A stretch of 18,634 nucleotides of DNA from Holophagaceae bacterium UBA706 (GTDB lineage: Bacteria; Acidobacteriota; Holophagae; Holophagales; Holophagaceae), in assembly GCA_002298155.1 (NCBI GenBank), contig DBME01000203.1, forward strand, positions 1,179 to 19,812, in the 5' to 3' direction. Position numbers and translations under genes: made by a program. The notes beneath the pieces were generated by a model. The model saw nothing but the letters and a program-made list of their open reading frames with translations. It did no database searches and had not been told where the DNA came from. Position 1 is the first letter of the stretch. Each line of letters opens with the position of its first letter. This document shows, in pieces, positions 1-6,327 of this stretch.

Positions 1-444
1 GTCTACCCCGACGCCACCTTCACCCTGCGCCTGAGCTACGGCGCGGTGGAGACCTACCCCTCCAACGGCTCCCTGGCCCAGCCCTTCACGACCTTCGGCG
101 GGCTCTACGACCGCGCCGACGCCTGGGGCCCCGAGGCCGAGGGCCATTCGTGGGAACTGCCCAAGCGCTGGGTCGAGGCCCGCGGACGGCTGGACCTGCG
201 CACGAGGTTCGACTTCATCAGCAGCAACGACATCATCGGCGGCAATTCCGGCTCCCCGGTCCTGGACCGCGCCGGCCGCGTGGTGGGCCTGGCCTTTGAC
301 GGGAACATCGAGTCCAACGCCGGCCGCTACTACTTCGATCCCCGGGTGAACCGCACCATCGCGGTGGACGCCACGGCCATCCTCGCCGCCCTGGACAAGG
401 TGTACGGCGCCGCCCATCTGGTCACCGAGATCACCAGGAACTGA
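1..444 (+). CDS. S46 family dipeptidyl-peptidase, C-terminal part (cut by window edge)
   Basis: The frame is open from base 1 to a TGA at 442-444, leaving the last 147 residues of a serine peptidase closely similar to the complete gene that follows. It contains the nucleophile motif GGNSGSPV. Eighteen residues after the nucleophile Ser lies a Gly (in FDGNIES); in S46 enzymes this position is Gly in DPP7-type enzymes, which prefer hydrophobic P1 residues, and Arg in DPP11-type enzymes, which prefer acidic ones. The family removes dipeptides from the N-termini of peptides in the periplasm. An ATG at 46 is internal, because the same reading frame and the homology to the next gene continue upstream of it. 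Only 16 bases separate it from the next gene, so the two are probably co-transcribed. The family call is firm; exact specificity is inferred. Confidence 0.9.
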   Translation, partial: VYPDATFTLRLSYGAVETYPSNGSLAQPFTTFGGLYDRADAWGPEAEGHSWELPKRWVEARGRLDLRTRFDFISSNDIIGGNSGSPVLDRAGRVVGLAFDGNIESNAGRYYFDPRVNRTIAVDATAILAALDKVYGAAHLVTEITRN

Positions 445-460
445 TTACCCGGAGCTTCCC

Positions 461-2539
461 ATGAGCCTGCGCTTCCCCCTCCTGCCCCTGGCCGCGGCCC
501 TCGCCTGCGCGCCCCTGCTTCGTGCCGACGAAGGCATGTGGACGTTCGACAACCTGCCGGCCGCCCGCATGAAGGCCGACTACGGCTTCGCCCCCGACCA
601 GGCCTGGCTGGACCATCTCCGCCTCTCCGCGGTGCGCTTCCCCGGGGGCAGCGGCTCCTTCATCAGCGCCGACGGCCTCATCCTCACCAACCACCACGTG
701 GGCCGCGGCTCCGTGCAGCAGATCTCGGACAAGGACCACGACTACGTGAAGGACGGCTTCCTCGCCGCCACCCGCGCCGATGAGAAGAAGATCCCCGGCC
801 TGGAGCTCTTCACCCTCATGGCCATGGAGAACGTCACCACCCGCGTCAACGCCGCCGTCACGCCGGGCGCCTCCGACAAGGAGGCCCTGCGCCTGCGCAA
901 GGCCGAGCTGGAGAAGATCCAGAAGGAGATCCAGGCGCGCACCGGCCTCACCGCCGAAGTGGTCACCCTCTACCAGGGGGGCGAATACTGGATCTACGAG
1001 TACAAGAAGCACACCGACATCCGCCTGGTCATGGCCCCCGAGATGCAGGTGGCCTTCTTCGGCGGCGACGCGGACAACTTCACCTACCCCCGCCACAACC
1101 TGGATTTCACGCTCTTCCGGGTCTACGAGGACGGCAAGCCCTACCATCCGCCCCAGCACCTCACCTGGACCAAGGACGGGGTGAAGGCCGGCGACCTCAC
1201 GCTCGTGGCGGGCCACCCCGGCTCCACCGAGCGCCTCATCACCTCCGCGCAGATGGACTTCGCGGGCCAGTTCCTCATCCCCCGGCGCCTCAAGGCCCTC
1301 AAGCGCCAGCGGCAGATGCTGCTGGACTACGCCGCCATCTCCCCGGAGAACCGCCGGCAGGTCAACACCCAGATCTTCGGGCTGGAGAACACCATCAAGG
1401 CCACCACCGGCTACGTGTCCGGCCTGCAGGATCCCGCGGCCATGGCCCGCATCCGCAAGGCCGAGGCCGATCTCAGGGCCAAGGTGGCCGCCGATCCCGC
1501 CTCCCCCGCCGCGGGCAGCTGGGCCGCCATCGAGAAGGCCCTGGAGGCCCACAAGGCCCTCTACCAGGACAGCACCGCCATCAACGCCCGCAGCGGCGCC
1601 GTGTTCGAGAGCTCCCTCCTGGGCTACGCCCTGACCCTGGTGCGTCTGGCCGATGAATCCGCCAAGCCCTCCGCCCAGCGCCTGGAGGAGTACCGCGACG
1701 CCAACCTCGAGGGCCTCAGGAAGCGCCTCACCGTTGCCCGCCCCTACTACCCCGCCCTGGAGACCGCGCAGTTCGCCTTCGGCCTGACCGAAGCCGCCGG
1801 TGACGGCCCCGTGTCGCCGGTCATGGCCGGCATCCTCGCGGGCAGGACTCCCGCCGCGACCGCCAAGGCCGCCGTGGAAGGCTCCCGCCTGGGCGACCCC
1901 GCCGTGCGCAAGGCCCTGCTGGAAGGCGGCGCCAAGGCCATCCAGGAGAGCACCGATCCCATGATCGTCATCGCCCGCCAGGTGGACGGCGCCAACCGCG
2001 AGTTCCGGAAGAAGATGGAGGAGCAGGTCACCTCCGTCCTCAGCGAACACGGCGGCCGCATCGCCAAGGCCCGCTTCGCCGCCTACGGCAAGAGCGTCTA
2101 CCCCGACGCCACCTTCACCCTGCGCCTCACCTACGGCCCCGTGGCCACCTACCCCGCCAACGGCACCCTCATCCAGCCCTTCACCACCTTCGGGGGCATG
2201 TACGACCGCGCCGCCGCCTGGGGCCCCGAAGCCGAGAACGGCGCCTGGTCCCTGCCCAAGCGCTGGGTCGAGAAGCGTTCCAAGATCAACCCCGACACCC
2301 CCTTCGTGTTCGCCCACGCCGTGGACATCATCGGCGGCAACTCCGGCTCGCCGGTGGTGGACCGCAAGGGCGAGCTCATCGGCCTGATCTTCGACGGCAA
2401 CATCGAGAGCCTCCCCGGCCACTTCTTCTACGACGGCAAGGTCAACCGCGGCATCGCCGTGGACGCCCGGGCCATCCTGGAAGCCCTGGACAAGGTCTAC
2501 GAGGCCGGTGCCCTGGTCAAGGAGATCCGGGGCATCTGA
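461..2539 (+). CDS. S46 family dipeptidyl-peptidase (DPP7-like), exported
   Basis: A 692-residue protein of normal S46 length. Residues 1-22 form a signal peptide (hydrophobic run LLPLAAALA, likely cleavage after LRA). The chymotrypsin-like catalytic residues can be placed: His79 in LTNHHVG, probably Asp215 in PRHNLDF, and Ser628 in GGNSGSP. Gly646, 18 residues after Ser628, predicts DPP7-like preference for hydrophobic P1 residues. The middle of the protein (about 240-530) is the helical domain typical of the family. The Cys that often follows the catalytic His is Val here. GGAG at 451-454 sits six bases before the ATG. It is the second copy of a tandem pair: its 3' end from about 2095 is nearly identical in DNA to bases 1-444. 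The likely role is peptide digestion in the periplasm for amino-acid nutrition. Confidence 0.93.
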   Translation: MSLRFPLLPLAAALACAPLLRADEGMWTFDNLPAARMKADYGFAPDQAWLDHLRLSAVRFPGGSGSFISADGLILTNHHVGRGSVQQISDKDHDYVKDGFLAATRADEKKIPGLELFTLMAMENVTTRVNAAVTPGASDKEALRLRKAELEKIQKEIQARTGLTAEVVTLYQGGEYWIYEYKKHTDIRLVMAPEMQVAFFGGDADNFTYPRHNLDFTLFRVYEDGKPYHPPQHLTWTKDGVKAGDLTLVAGHPGSTERLITSAQMDFAGQFLIPRRLKALKRQRQMLLDYAAISPENRRQVNTQIFGLENTIKATTGYVSGLQDPAAMARIRKAEADLRAKVAADPASPAAGSWAAIEKALEAHKALYQDSTAINARSGAVFESSLLGYALTLVRLADESAKPSAQRLEEYRDANLEGLRKRLTVARPYYPALETAQFAFGLTEAAGDGPVSPVMAGILAGRTPAATAKAAVEGSRLGDPAVRKALLEGGAKAIQESTDPMIVIARQVDGANREFRKKMEEQVTSVLSEHGGRIAKARFAAYGKSVYPDATFTLRLTYGPVATYPANGTLIQPFTTFGGMYDRAAAWGPEAENGAWSLPKRWVEKRSKINPDTPFVFAHAVDIIGGNSGSPVVDRKGELIGLIFDGNIESLPGHFFYDGKVNRGIAVDARAILEALDKVYEAGALVKEIRGI

Positions 2540-2551
2540 GGGAATCCGCCT

Positions 2552-2592
2552 GGCGGCCCGGGACCCCGATTCCGGGCCGCCGTCCCCTTTCC
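2552..2592 (+). terminator. Hairpin terminator after the S46 peptidase pair
   Basis: A perfect 10-bp stem (GGCGGCCCGG at 2552-2561, CCGGGCCGCC at 2572-2581) with a 10-base loop starts 12 bases after the peptidase stop. The tail is pyrimidine-rich (gtcccctttccc) and not a pure T run, so release may be weaker than at a classical terminator. Confidence 0.6.
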
Positions 2593-2606
2593 CCCGCAAC
2601 GATTCC

Positions 2607-2638
2607 TTGACCTTCCGCCCATTCGAAGGCAAACTAAT
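2607..2638 (+). promoter_or_regulatory. Candidate promoter for the tRNA genes
   Basis: TTGACC at 2607-2612 is a near-consensus -35 element. A weak -10 (aactaat region, 2632-2638) follows, about 20 bases before the tRNA-Lys start. It lies between the upstream terminator and the tRNA, where a promoter is needed. The -10 match and spacing are poor. Confidence 0.4.
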
Positions 2639-2657
2639 TCTTCGCCGGCAGCGGCAT

Positions 2658-2734
2658 GGGCCCATAGCTCAGCTGGTTAGAGCACCTCCCTTTTAAGGAG
2701 ATTGTCGCCGGTTCGAGTCCGGCTGGGCTCACCA
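2658..2734 (+). tRNA. tRNA-Lys (anticodon TTT)
   Basis: A 77-base cloverleaf with encoded CCA. The acceptor stem GGGCCCA pairs with TGGGCTC (one G-T pair). The D stem is GCTC/GAGC, the anticodon loop is CTTTTAA with anticodon TTT, and the T arm is GCCGG-TTCGAGT-CCGGC. The anticodon stem has four good pairs and a C-A mismatch at its outer end (position 27/43), which is tolerable. Confidence 0.95.
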
Positions 2735-2745
2735 CTTCTCCTTAC

Positions 2746-2775
2746 TTGACAACGCAATACGCAGTACCATGCATC
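2746..2775 (+). promoter_or_regulatory. Possible separate promoter for tRNA-Glu
   Basis: A perfect -35 hexamer TTGACA lies at 2746-2751 in the 50-base spacer between the two tRNAs. The matching -10 region (around ATGCAT, 2769-2774) is poor. The spacer may simply be processed from a joint transcript. Confidence 0.3.
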
Positions 2776-2784
2776 TCACCCCGG

Positions 2785-2859
2785 GGGGCCATCGTCTAGG
2801 GGTTAGGACGTCGCCCTTTCACGGCGATAACACGGGTTCGAATCCCGTTGGCCCTACCA
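2785..2859 (+). tRNA. tRNA-Glu (anticodon TTC)
   Basis: A 75-base cloverleaf with encoded CCA. The acceptor stem GGGGCCA pairs with TGGCCCT (G1-T72 wobble). The anticodon stem TCGCC/GGCGA is perfect around loop CTTTCAC, anticodon TTC. The T arm is ACGGG-TTCGAAT-CCCGT. The D-arm sequence GTCTAGGGGTTAGGAC is typical of tRNA-Glu. Confidence 0.96.
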
Positions 2860-2863
2860 GTCA

Positions 2864-2897
2864 ACACCCTTGAGAAATCAAGGGTGTTTTTGTTTTT
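2864..2897 (+). terminator. Intrinsic terminator of the tRNA transcript
   Basis: A perfect 10-bp stem (ACACCCTTGA / TCAAGGGTGT) with a GAAA loop is followed directly by TTTTGTTTTT. It starts five bases after the tRNA-Glu CCA. This is the strongest terminator in the window. Confidence 0.95.
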
Positions 2898-3001
2898 AAC
2901 GGCTTGGATGGAATTCCTGTGCCCTCAAGGGAATCGCAGGTGGGACTCTCCCCCATTTCTATGATCTGACGCGAGTCTTTGCCAAGTAGCGTTCCCGGCG
3001 G

Positions 3002-4015
3002 TCAGACAAGTCGAGCATGAATCTTTTCCTGGAGCAGGCCCGCCGTTTCAATGCATCGGGGTTCCCCCGTGGCTAGCAGGTCCGCATAGACGAGTACCAT
3101 GGGCACCATTCCGGGTTCCTCGCCTTCAAAGTTCCAGAACCGGCGGCGGAGTTCCACATTTCCCGTCGGATCACGGCGGAGGCGGTGGGTCAGGATGAAT
3201 TGGTTGTCCATGCTTTTGCCATACAGGGTGGCCAGACCAGGCTTCAGATAGTGGGTGAAGGCATCGGCTGCGGGTTCTCCGCCCAGGAGCAGGTTCGTAC
3301 CCAGAAAGCTGCCCGGGTGGGCCCAGGCCAGATCAGCCGACCGGAAACGGTCCAGGAGGAGTCTGGGCCTCAGCGTCTGGGCATAGGATTCAGCCCATCG
3401 TACGAGCAGGCGCGGCCCCTCCATGAGCCGGCGGGTGCCTCCCAGTTCCACGATGAATCCCAGGTGGCGAAGGTCGTTCATGACCCAACCAACCGTTCCA
3501 TGGGCCACATCCGCCATTTTCGCGAGCTCCCGGTAGGGGCGATCCGCCAGGGCCGGGTTGCAGAGCAGTGCGAACAGTACCTGCAGGCCTCGGGGCTGAA
3601 AGGCCAGGCCCAGAGGTTCCTTTGTCATCCGCTCGGTCTTTCTTCGTTCCCCTTTCACCCAGACGAAGAGGGGGGCGTGGTCCAGGAACGCATTCCCCGC
3701 CGCATCCAGGAAGGCGAGTCCTTCGCTCCTCAGGAGGTTGGCCAGGGGGGCGGTTACGTGGTCGGTGATCAGGAGCGCGTCCTTGCCCCATGCGCGTACC
3801 GCGTGGAGGATGCTTCCTGCGGTGGCGGGAGTCACTCCCGGTCGCAGCAGCACCGGGCGGTCCCAGAATTGGCCTCCATGGCAAATCCGGATCCATGCAT
3901 CGGGAGCAGGCTCGACGCTTCGGGGCGGAATGGCAAGGATCAGAAGATTCAGGCCCAGATCTCGCCCCGCTTCGAGGGCGGCTTCCAGGAGGGGATGGGT
4001 GACTTGGGGCGCCAT
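3002..4015 (-). CDS. AbiEi-like type IV antitoxin / wHTH regulator (AbiEi_2-type), orphan copy
   Basis: A 337-residue protein, paralogous to the rightward regulator starting at 4401. Shared landmarks are FLDAAGNAFL (about 102-111), a helix-turn-helix at about 158-190 (RPYRELAKMADVAHGTVGWV) and a C-terminal VYADLLATGEPR segment. Databases usually name this family type IV toxin-antitoxin AbiEi-family antitoxin; known AbiEi proteins bind their own promoter. No nucleotidyltransferase partner lies beside this copy: tRNA-Glu is downstream and the paralogue is divergent. I start it at the ATG at 4015. The frame continues upstream to a TTG at 4054, but that would place the start inside the promoter and operator at 4032-4073. 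The Shine-Dalgarno is weak, and the predicted leader is about 10 bases. Family assignment is good; a role in immunity or as regulator of the other pair is inference. Confidence 0.8.
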   Translation of the reverse strand: MAPQVTHPLLEAALEAGRDLGLNLLILAIPPRSVEPAPDAWIRICHGGQFWDRPVLLRPGVTPATAGSILHAVRAWGKDALLITDHVTAPLANLLRSEGLAFLDAAGNAFLDHAPLFVWVKGERRKTERMTKEPLGLAFQPRGLQVLFALLCNPALADRPYRELAKMADVAHGTVGWVMNDLRHLGFIVELGGTRRLMEGPRLLVRWAESYAQTLRPRLLLDRFRSADLAWAHPGSFLGTNLLLGGEPAADAFTHYLKPGLATLYGKSMDNQFILTHRLRRDPTGNVELRRRFWNFEGEEPGMVPMVLVYADLLATGEPRCIETAGLLQEKIHARLV

Positions 4016-4031
4016 GATTTCCAACCAAAGC

Positions 4032-4073
4032 CATTGTCCAACTTTATTGGACAAATGTCAATATTGGACAATG
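4032..4073 (-). promoter_or_regulatory. Promoter with overlapping TTGTCCAA operator half-sites
   Basis: On the minus strand, TTGACA (4061-4056) and GACAAT (4038-4033) are spaced exactly 17 bases, giving a start about 10 bases before the ATG at 4015. The same DNA holds three copies of one half-site: CATTGTCCAA at 4032-4041 and, inverted, TTGGACAA at 4047-4054 and TTGGACAATG at 4064-4073. The half-sites cover the -10, the spacer and the flank of the -35. This layout fits repression by a dimeric DNA-binding protein, most simply the AbiEi-like product itself. Confidence 0.6.
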
Positions 4074-4334
4074 ATAATAGCTTGAAGGGCATAATCGGGG
4101 GACTGGAGGCCCTACGGCGTGCCAGCTCCACTTCGCGAAGCGTTCGGGCATTGGGACCATGGACTCAAGTCAACCCCGCTTAGCGCGAGGGGCTGTTGGC
4201 TTTTTGTTTTGTACCAATTCCGGCCAAGGCTGATCTCGGCCAGCCCGCTCTCATAGAATATTCATTGCCGGAATCTGTTCGATTCAATATTAAATCCCGT
4301 AACGTGAACATTCGGTGGATTCGAACGGATGCAC
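4074..4334. other. Regulatory gap between the divergent AbiEi-like genes
   Basis: No convincing gene. It holds -10-like boxes on the plus strand (GATAAT at 4073-4078, CATAAT at 4090-4095), a perfect 10-bp palindrome CTTCGCGAAG at 4131-4140, a terminator-like hairpin at 4171-4212, and CGTGAACA at 4303-4310, the inverse complement of TGTTCACG at 4376-4383 beyond the gap. Plus-strand frames here have no Shine-Dalgarno and no recognisable product. Confidence 0.5.
4171..4212 (+). terminator. Terminator-like hairpin with T tract in the intergenic gap
   Basis: CAACCCC (4171-4177) pairs with GGGG and GTTG (4189-4198, two-base bulge), followed by gcTTTTTGTTTTGT (4199-4212). The T-rich tail is clear but the stem is interrupted. 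No plus-strand gene lies upstream that it would serve. Confidence 0.4.
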
Positions 4335-4392
4335 TTGACAAGGATCTGTGCAGTCATATGTTCATTGTATGGTTGTGTTCACGAAACGGGGA
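4335..4392 (+). promoter_or_regulatory. Promoter and ribosome binding site of the abiE-like operon
   Basis: TTGACA at 4335-4340 and TATGTT at 4357-4362 are spaced 16 bases, predicting a start near 4369. GGGGAT at 4387-4392 is the likely ribosome binding site for the ATG at 4401. TGTTCACG at 4376-4383 lies just after the predicted start and has an exact inverted copy CGTGAACA at 4303-4310, so the pair could be operator halves on either side of the promoter. This promoter is why the in-frame ATG at 4329 is rejected as the start. Confidence 0.5.
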
Positions 4393-4400
4393 TCTGCACA

Positions 4401-5432
4401 ATGAATGAACAAGGTTTGGATGACGGGAAATGGGATTTGCTGAAGGAGGTCGCGGAGACCTTCCAAACGGTGAGCGGGCTCCAGCTAGCTTGGCGCCAGG
4501 GCGGGGAAGGGGATGGGCTTCGACTCGGCGGCAGCGTGAGAATCACGCATGGTCACAGACATTGGGACTTCTTCCTGCTTGAGAAAGTGCTTGTGGACCG
4601 GGTCGCCATGCTCCACCAAGCGAAGGAACGTTTGCTGGGTTTGCCGGGTAAAGGCATCCTTGTCACCGCCTACCTCGCGCCGGCCCTGGCTCTGAAATGC
4701 CGGGAACTGGGACTCCCATTCCTGGATGCGGCAGGGAACGCATTTTTGGAGGCGGATGGTTTGTTCGTCCTCATGACTGGGAGAAAACCCGAAAAACAGT
4801 TCCTTCGTGGTAACCAGAGGCTGGCCGCCTTCGGACGCACGGGATTGCGCGTGGTCTTTACGCTTCTGACGGCACCCGGAATGCTGGATGCGACCTACCG
4901 GGAAATTGCAAAAGCCGCAGGAGTTGCCCTTGGGACGGTGGGGCGAATCCTGGCAGATCTTCAGGAGCACCGCTTCTTGACGGAGGACAGGGAAGGGAAA
5001 AGACGGTGGATCGACCGCCCACGGGCGATCGAGGCCTGGAACTTGAATTACCCATTACGGCTGAGGGAAAAACTCAACATGCGGCGCTTCAGGGCCAAGG
5101 AGGAAGATTGGTGGAAAGGCGCAACGCCGGAGATCAACGGTGGCTGGTGGGGAGGCGAGGTGGCAGCCACCAAGCTCCTCGGGGATCTTGTACCGAAAAC
5201 GGTCACCATCTATCTCCCGAAGGACCGGAACGGGTTCCTGACGGCCAACCGCCTTCGTGCTGATCCGCAGGGTCCGATCGAGGTACTGGATACGTTCTGG
5301 GATCTTCCCTATGATGCGCAGCTGCCAGTGGCGATGGCTCCTCCCTTGCTGGTGTACGCAGATCTCCAGCGCATCGGCGATCCCAGGACACTCGATCAGG
5401 CTAGGATGATCCATGACCGGTACCTGGCTTGA
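4401..5432 (+). CDS. AbiEi-like type IV antitoxin / wHTH regulator (AbiEi_2-type)
   Basis: A 343-residue cytoplasmic protein. It has PFLDAAGNAFL at about 106-116, a segment LRVVFTLL at about 149-156, a helix-turn-helix at about 163-195 (YREIAKAAGVALGTVGRILADL) and a C-terminal LLVYADLQRIGDPRT segment, all shared with the divergent paralogue at 3002-4015. In known AbiE systems the AbiEi partner neutralises the nucleotidyltransferase and represses the operon. Its 3' end overlaps the nucleotidyltransferase gene by 20 bases, a typical toxin-antitoxin arrangement. DNA here is less GC-rich than the peptidase and chaperone genes, hinting at transfer. The role is inferred from family and gene order. 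Confidence 0.85.
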   Translation: MNEQGLDDGKWDLLKEVAETFQTVSGLQLAWRQGGEGDGLRLGGSVRITHGHRHWDFFLLEKVLVDRVAMLHQAKERLLGLPGKGILVTAYLAPALALKCRELGLPFLDAAGNAFLEADGLFVLMTGRKPEKQFLRGNQRLAAFGRTGLRVVFTLLTAPGMLDATYREIAKAAGVALGTVGRILADLQEHRFLTEDREGKRRWIDRPRAIEAWNLNYPLRLREKLNMRRFRAKEEDWWKGATPEINGGWWGGEVAATKLLGDLVPKTVTIYLPKDRNGFLTANRLRADPQGPIEVLDTFWDLPYDAQLPVAMAPPLLVYADLQRIGDPRTLDQARMIHDRYLA

Positions 5433-6288
5433 CCTGAAATCCCCACTCGATGCCACCCTGGAACGCCTCCTCAGGGACCTCGACCAGGTCTTGAGAACCA
5501 AAGCCATTCCATACGTTCTTACCGGTGGGATGGCCCGGGAAATCTTGCTTCACTATGGCTATGGTTGCGCGAAGGGCAGGGTGACAAATGACGTGGATTT
5601 CGGCGTTCTCATGGCCTCCTGGGAGGGGTATGGGGAATTAAAGGCTGACCTTGCAGGCTCGGAGAGATTCCGTCAGGATCCAAAGAACACTCAACGAATG
5701 TTCCATCTGAATCCCACAAATGGAACGGAAATCAAAGTTGATCTCGTACCTTTCGGACCCATCGCAGGCCCCGAAGGAGAATTGAAGTGGCCGCCTGACG
5801 GCAGCCATGTCATGCGTGTCCTTGGATACGCTCAGGCCATCACCACTGCCGTGCGCCTGCGTCTGGATGATTGTTGTTGGATCCCCCTGGCCTCAGCGGG
5901 CGGGATCGCGATGACAAAACTGGTCGCATGGCTCGACAACGGCGAGGCGCGCCATGGTAGAGATGCAGTCGACTTCATTGAGGTTCTCAGAAATCATGCT
6001 TATCTCCTGACGGACAAGGAGCTTTACGAAGAATACGCCGATGCGATGGATTTCTTCGACTTCAGGGCGGACTTGGCGGCCGCTTGGGTTCTTGGGAAAA
6101 ATGTCTCATCCATGGCTCCGCCTCAGCTGATGGGCGCCATGCGGGCCTCGATGCAAATTGAATCCAGGATCAGAATGATAAATTACTTCCTCCGTGAAAA
6201 TTTCTTCATGGATCCCGCTTCCTCGGAGGTCGAAGTTTCCGGGCTGCTTGATGCCTTCGAAAAGGGGCTCACGGGTAACGAACCGTAG
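5413..6288 (+). CDS. AbiEii-like nucleotidyltransferase (probable type IV toxin)
   Basis: A 291-residue protein with the nucleotidyltransferase signature LTGGMAREILLHY (about 36-48) followed by NDVDFGV (Asp60 and Asp62), a third acidic residue in IKVDLVPFG (Asp110), then TKLVAWL (Lys169) and RHGRDAVDF (about 180-188). This order fits the AbiEii / MNT-like polymerase-beta fold, whose members transfer nucleotides to tRNA or protein targets; which target this one uses cannot be read from sequence. It starts inside the upstream antitoxin gene (20-base overlap) with AGGA eight bases before the ATG, so the two are translationally coupled. It is the only nucleotidyltransferase here although two antitoxin-like genes flank the control region. 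Catalytic residues appear intact. It could instead be a housekeeping-type nucleotidyltransferase, but the context argues for toxin-antitoxin. Confidence 0.82.
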   Translation: MTGTWLDLKSPLDATLERLLRDLDQVLRTKAIPYVLTGGMAREILLHYGYGCAKGRVTNDVDFGVLMASWEGYGELKADLAGSERFRQDPKNTQRMFHLNPTNGTEIKVDLVPFGPIAGPEGELKWPPDGSHVMRVLGYAQAITTAVRLRLDDCCWIPLASAGGIAMTKLVAWLDNGEARHGRDAVDFIEVLRNHAYLLTDKELYEEYADAMDFFDFRADLAAAWVLGKNVSSMAPPQLMGAMRASMQIESRIRMINYFLRENFFMDPASSEVEVSGLLDAFEKGLTGNEP

Positions 6289-6327
6289 GCGCGGTACCTG
6301 GAAGATGGCAGATTAAGGGCGGTCCCA

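Noticed and set aside
431..2665. 744-residue open frame on the minus strand across the S46 gene
   Set aside because: It is antisense to a gene with clear catalytic motifs. The translation is Gly/Ala/Val/Asp-rich low-complexity sequence typical of the complement of GC-rich codons, and it runs into tRNA-Lys.
2837..2859. tRNA-Glu 3' end as an attB site with a downstream direct repeat
   Set aside because: I found no second copy of the 3' sequence in the window; TTCGATTCCCGG near 6557 is too short and differs.
4015..4054. TTG at 4054 as start of the leftward AbiEi-like gene
   Set aside because: It lies within the predicted promoter and operator and adds residues not shared with the paralogue; the ATG at 4015 is preferred.
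3185..4183. 332-residue plus-strand frame opposite the leftward AbiEi-like gene
   Set aside because: Antisense to a gene with a recognisable paralogue; no motif, and it crosses the promoter/operator region.
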